Shown: positions 16,730-18,687 of the stretch, piece by piece
How positions within the stretch are numbered: the stretch's first letter is position 1
Layout of the letters: each line of letters opens with the position of its first letter
Origin: Alphaproteobacteria bacterium UBA6347
GTDB lineage: Bacteria; Pseudomonadota; Alphaproteobacteria; CAAGCB01; CAG-977
Length of the DNA: 18,687 nucleotides
Reading direction: 5' to 3'
NCBI GenBank assembly: GCA_002440235.1
Contig: DJRZ01000047.1
Span: forward strand, 4,986 to 23,672
Translations under genes and position numbers: made by a program
The notes under the pieces: generated by a model
What the model was told of the DNA's origin: nothing
The model's database searches: none
The model's input: only the letters and a program-made list of their open reading frames with translations

Positions 16730-17095
16730 ATGTCGACACAACAGGAACTGGAAGCCGAACGCTTCATTCACCGCGGCATGCGGTATCTGAGGGCGACTTT
16801 CCCCGAAAAAACGCGGGAAACGGACGACGAAACGCTGAAAAACAAATTGATCGATTCGTGTCAGGCGGCGGCGGACGGCGGCTTTGAAACCGAATCGGAC
16901 ATGATGACGCTGGTCGATTTTTTCTGGCGTCTGCCCGACGGTTGGGAACAGGCGGAGGAATACCGCTGGGTCGGCGAAATTCTGGGCGAAAAGGATTTGG
17001 ACAACCAAATGAAAATCGACGCTTTGCACGACGCTTTGGCGACCGTGCTGGCGCTGACCGACGACACGGAGGGCGATGAAAATGAAACGGACTGA
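16730..17095 (+). CDS. Small acidic helical protein, T6SS-locus-type hypothetical
   Basis: This 121-residue, acidic, probably all-helical protein has no signal peptide or membrane segment. The pattern RGMRYLRATFPEKT ... LKNKLIDSCQAAADGGFETE ... DMMTLVDFFWRLP ... WVGEILGEKDLDNQMKIDAL resembles a family of small proteins often encoded near type VI secretion cargo, which carry a similar FPE...GIxTExD...ILxDxxLxxxxKxDxL layout. This match is from memory of the pattern, and the function is unknown. AAAGGA at 16718-16723 supports the ATG at 16730 over the TTG at 16706. It overlaps the next gene by 14 bp, so it may be an adaptor, chaperone or immunity partner of that product. Confidence 0.7.
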   Translation: MSTQQELEAERFIHRGMRYLRATFPEKTRETDDETLKNKLIDSCQAAADGGFETESDMMTLVDFFWRLPDGWEQAEEYRWVGEILGEKDLDNQMKIDALHDALATVLALTDDTEGDENETD

Positions 17096-17792
17096 ACAAC
17101 ACGCGGCGACGCGGGAAACGCCGTGCAAGGCGACGCTGTACGTCGAATCCCCCGCCGTGATGATTCCCCCGCATTTGAAAAACAAAATCATGAACCGCGA
17201 CAACGACGTCGGGGCGACGACGGGACACGCCTATTTCAGCATCACGGACAAAAACGGCACGGAAACGTTTTACGGATTCCATTCGGCGGCGGGCTTGCCC
17301 GGCAACGAAAACATTTCGCTGGAAAAACGGCTTCACCTGTTGCTCAGCGGCAAATACCAGGGATACGTCGGCGACGATTCCAAATCCGCCCACGACGACA
17401 AGATGGTCTACGACATCACGCAAAGCCAGTACGACAAGATTCAAAACTTTGCCGAAGAACAAAAGAAAAATCCCCCGAAATACCAGCTGTTTTCCGGCAA
17501 CTGCGTTTTGTTCGCGTACAAGGCGCTGAAACAGGCGGATCTGAAATTGCCGCCCCAGCCGTTCTTTCACAACCCCGCCGCGGCGTGTCTGGGAATCCGC
17601 ATTTACGACAAGGCGAGCAAACTGAAAAAGAAACTGGGCAAAGTCTGCGCGAACATTCTGGGACGTTTTTCGTCGACGCGCAAAGTGTCCGCCGACATTC
17701 TGCAAAGCCTGAAACGGAAATCGGACAAACAGGCGTTCGGCGTGCGTTCCGTGACTGACGCCCTGCGCCAAAAAAGAACGGCGGAACGCTGA
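17082..17792 (+). CDS. Permuted papain-fold (NlpC/P60-like) putative cysteine hydrolase
   Basis: This 236-residue protein has no signal peptide. It shows the order seen in circularly permuted papain-fold enzymes: a histidine in TTGHAYFSITD (His49), then a central strand region with GFHS, then an Asn-Cys pair in FSGNCVLFAYKAL (Cys141, the candidate nucleophile). The final 70 residues are very basic. Similar proteins occur among secreted effectors and amidase- or peptidase-like enzymes, but the substrate is unknown here. The ATG at 17082 has GGAGGG 8 bases upstream. An ATG at 17076 is only 2 bases from it. It overlaps the small acidic protein gene and is followed by a strong terminator, so the two form one unit. 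Confidence 0.72.
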   Translation: MKRTEQHAATRETPCKATLYVESPAVMIPPHLKNKIMNRDNDVGATTGHAYFSITDKNGTETFYGFHSAAGLPGNENISLEKRLHLLLSGKYQGYVGDDSKSAHDDKMVYDITQSQYDKIQNFAEEQKKNPPKYQLFSGNCVLFAYKALKQADLKLPPQPFFHNPAAACLGIRIYDKASKLKKKLGKVCANILGRFSSTRKVSADILQSLKRKSDKQAFGVRSVTDALRQKRTAER

Positions 17793-17811
17793 TTTTTTTT
17801 TGCAGATACGG

Positions 17812-17846
17812 AAATCCCCCGCAACCGACCGCCGCGGGGGATTTTT
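17812..17846 (+). terminator. Strong intrinsic terminator after the papain-fold gene
   Basis: AAATCCCCCGC (17812-17822) pairs perfectly with GCGGGGGATTT (17834-17844) around an 11-base loop and runs into TTTTT. A nine-T run also lies just after the stop codon, upstream of the hairpin. It separates this gene from the convergent cysteine-rich gene that ends at 17881. Confidence 0.88.
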
Positions 17847-17880
17847 CGTCACTTTGAAACACAGCAACAGCCGTCCGCGC

Positions 17881-18381
17881 TCAACGTCTTGTCGGACGGG
17901 CAAAACGCGACCTGCCTTTTTGTTTGACGGCGCAAGCCCCGTACTTCAACGCGTATCCGGCGGCGCATTTCAGGCACGCGCCGTCCGAATCGCATTCGGC
18001 GCAATTCGCGGGGCATTCCTTGACGCATGCCGTTCCGTCGGATCTGTACCCCGCATTGCAGGAAAAAGCAGTGCATTTCGGCGCGGAACATCTGGTGTAT
18101 GTTTGCGCCGGACTTCCGAAAGTCTTTTGTTCATCGTCCGTGCAAGCCGCTTCGCATTTCGTGCATTTTCCGTTTTCAACGGGGATTTCGGAACACGTTT
18201 TGCAAAATCCGTCGCTTTGCGCCGTTCTGACGTATCCCGCGTCGCACGTCCACGCCGTGCATAAAGACGACCGGCACGACACGCATTTTCCGTGATTGAC
18301 CGGCGCGACCTCCGAACACGGTTTGCAGGCGGGGTGCAAGTCGTTCGCGTCGGAAGCGGTGGCGGTGTAGCCGTTCTTGCA
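17881..18381 (-). pseudogene. Cysteine-rich CxxGY-repeat protein, 3' part after in-frame stop
   Basis: On the minus strand this frame continues directly from the upstream cysteine-rich frame after a TAA at 18382-18384. It begins CKNGYTATASDAND and carries repeated cysteine units (CDAGY, CNAGY, CAAGY, with CxxC spacers such as CKTC and CTKC), ending in a basic tail. Such domains resemble EGF- or furin-like disulphide-rich modules of secreted or surface proteins. There is no good start codon of its own: the first candidate is a TTG at 18339 inside a repeat unit. I therefore read it as the downstream part of one gene broken by a nonsense codon. It converges on the papain-fold gene. Confidence 0.7.
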
Positions 18382-18645
18382 TTAACAACCGTTGTCCCCG
18401 TTGTTGTTATAGGTAAATTCCGCGCCATCGTCGCATTGCAGGCACGTTCTGCTGGTCACGGCGTGTTTTTTGCATCCTTTTGCGGAAACGCCGACGTCGA
18501 CCGATTCCGCGCAAGTTCCGTCGGAACATTTGGAACACGCGTGATTCCAATCGCCGCATATCGCGGGAATGCCCGTTTTGCATTCGTATTTTTCAAACAC
18601 CATTCCGTAAAAAGATACCCACCCGCCTAGCGGGAGGTTCTTCAC
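18382..18645 (-). CDS. Cysteine-rich repeat protein, upstream part (5' end uncertain)
   Basis: This 87-codon frame on the minus strand has cysteines in pairs (KYECKTG, ACSKCSDGTC, TCLQC) and ends at a TAA after NNNGDNGC. The cysteine-rich pattern resumes immediately in the same frame. The only upstream initiator is a GTG at 18645, which lies inside a cluster of small hairpins, and the first 14 residues do not look like a signal peptide. The true 5' end may be missing, either cut off by an inserted element or lying beyond the window. An ATG at 18603 is another possible start. Function is unknown; a surface or secreted disulphide-rich protein is the inference. Confidence 0.55.
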   Translation of the reverse strand: MKNLPLGGWVSFYGMVFEKYECKTGIPAICGDWNHACSKCSDGTCAESVDVGVSAKGCKKHAVTSRTCLQCDDGAEFTYNNNGDNGC

Positions 18646-18687
18646 ACTGCGGGCATAGCCCTAAGGCTACTGGCGACGCCTAAACGG
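18616..18687. other. Cluster of small hairpins at window edge, possible insertion-sequence end
   Basis: Three small inverted repeats lie side by side. The first is CCCGC/GCGGG around CTA (18622-18634), extendable by ACC/GGT. The second is TAGCC/GGCTA around CTAA (18656-18669). The third is a GGC/GCC palindrome at 18672-18680. On the minus strand the arrangement GAAGAACCTCCCGC-TAG-GCGGG recalls the right-end hairpin of IS200/IS605-type elements, and a 14-codon frame ending in TGA at 18642-18644 lies just before it. No transposase is visible, so the assignment is tentative. Confidence 0.35.

Overview
This 18.7-kb window looks like part of the chromosome of an alphaproteobacterium, probably an uncultured, host- or gut-associated lineage. 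The evidence is the order rplU-rpmA-obgE-proB-proA-nadD-rsfS-rlmH, which is typical of Alphaproteobacteria, a molybdopterin-binding/nucleotidyltransferase fusion of a type I know mainly from that class, and cysteine-rich CxxGY-repeat proteins. The lineage assignment is inference from gene content, not a search result. Genes are tightly packed and there is no gene-free stretch longer than 300 bases.

Region 1 (1-5586, + strand) is housekeeping. It holds the tail of ribosomal protein L21, then L27 and a hairpin terminator. A six-gene run follows, with overlapping or nearly touching ends: the ribosome-assembly GTPase Obg, the first two proline-biosynthesis enzymes (ProB, ProA), the NAD-biosynthesis enzyme NadD, the ribosome silencing factor RsfS and the 23S rRNA methyltransferase RlmH. 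RsfS carries an unusual lysine-rich N-terminal tail.

Region 2 (5590-7915, - strand) holds tRNA-Pro(UGG) just downstream of a DUF192 exported protein, a membrane-anchored beta-repeat protein ending in a Lys-Asp/Glu tail encoded by hexamer repeats, and a Panacea (SocA-like, DUF4065) protein with no visible toxin partner.

Region 3 (8026-16665, + strand) is mostly about the cell envelope. A large YdbH/AsmA-like protein, probably involved in moving lipids between membranes, is followed by a molybdopterin-binding/MobA-like fusion whose middle domain looks degenerate. After a possible promoter comes an exported GH13 alpha-glucosidase-like enzyme with an altered conserved region I. It is translationally coupled to a polytopic transporter resembling the ATP:ADP antiporter/NTT group.

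Region 4 (16730-18687) is accessory. It contains a two-gene unit (a small acidic helical protein and a permuted papain-fold protein with candidate His and Cys catalytic residues) that resembles genes found near type VI secretion cargo, closed by a strong terminator. Convergent to it is a cysteine-rich repeat gene split by an in-frame TAA. Its 5' end runs into a cluster of small hairpins at the window edge that may be the end of an insertion sequence.
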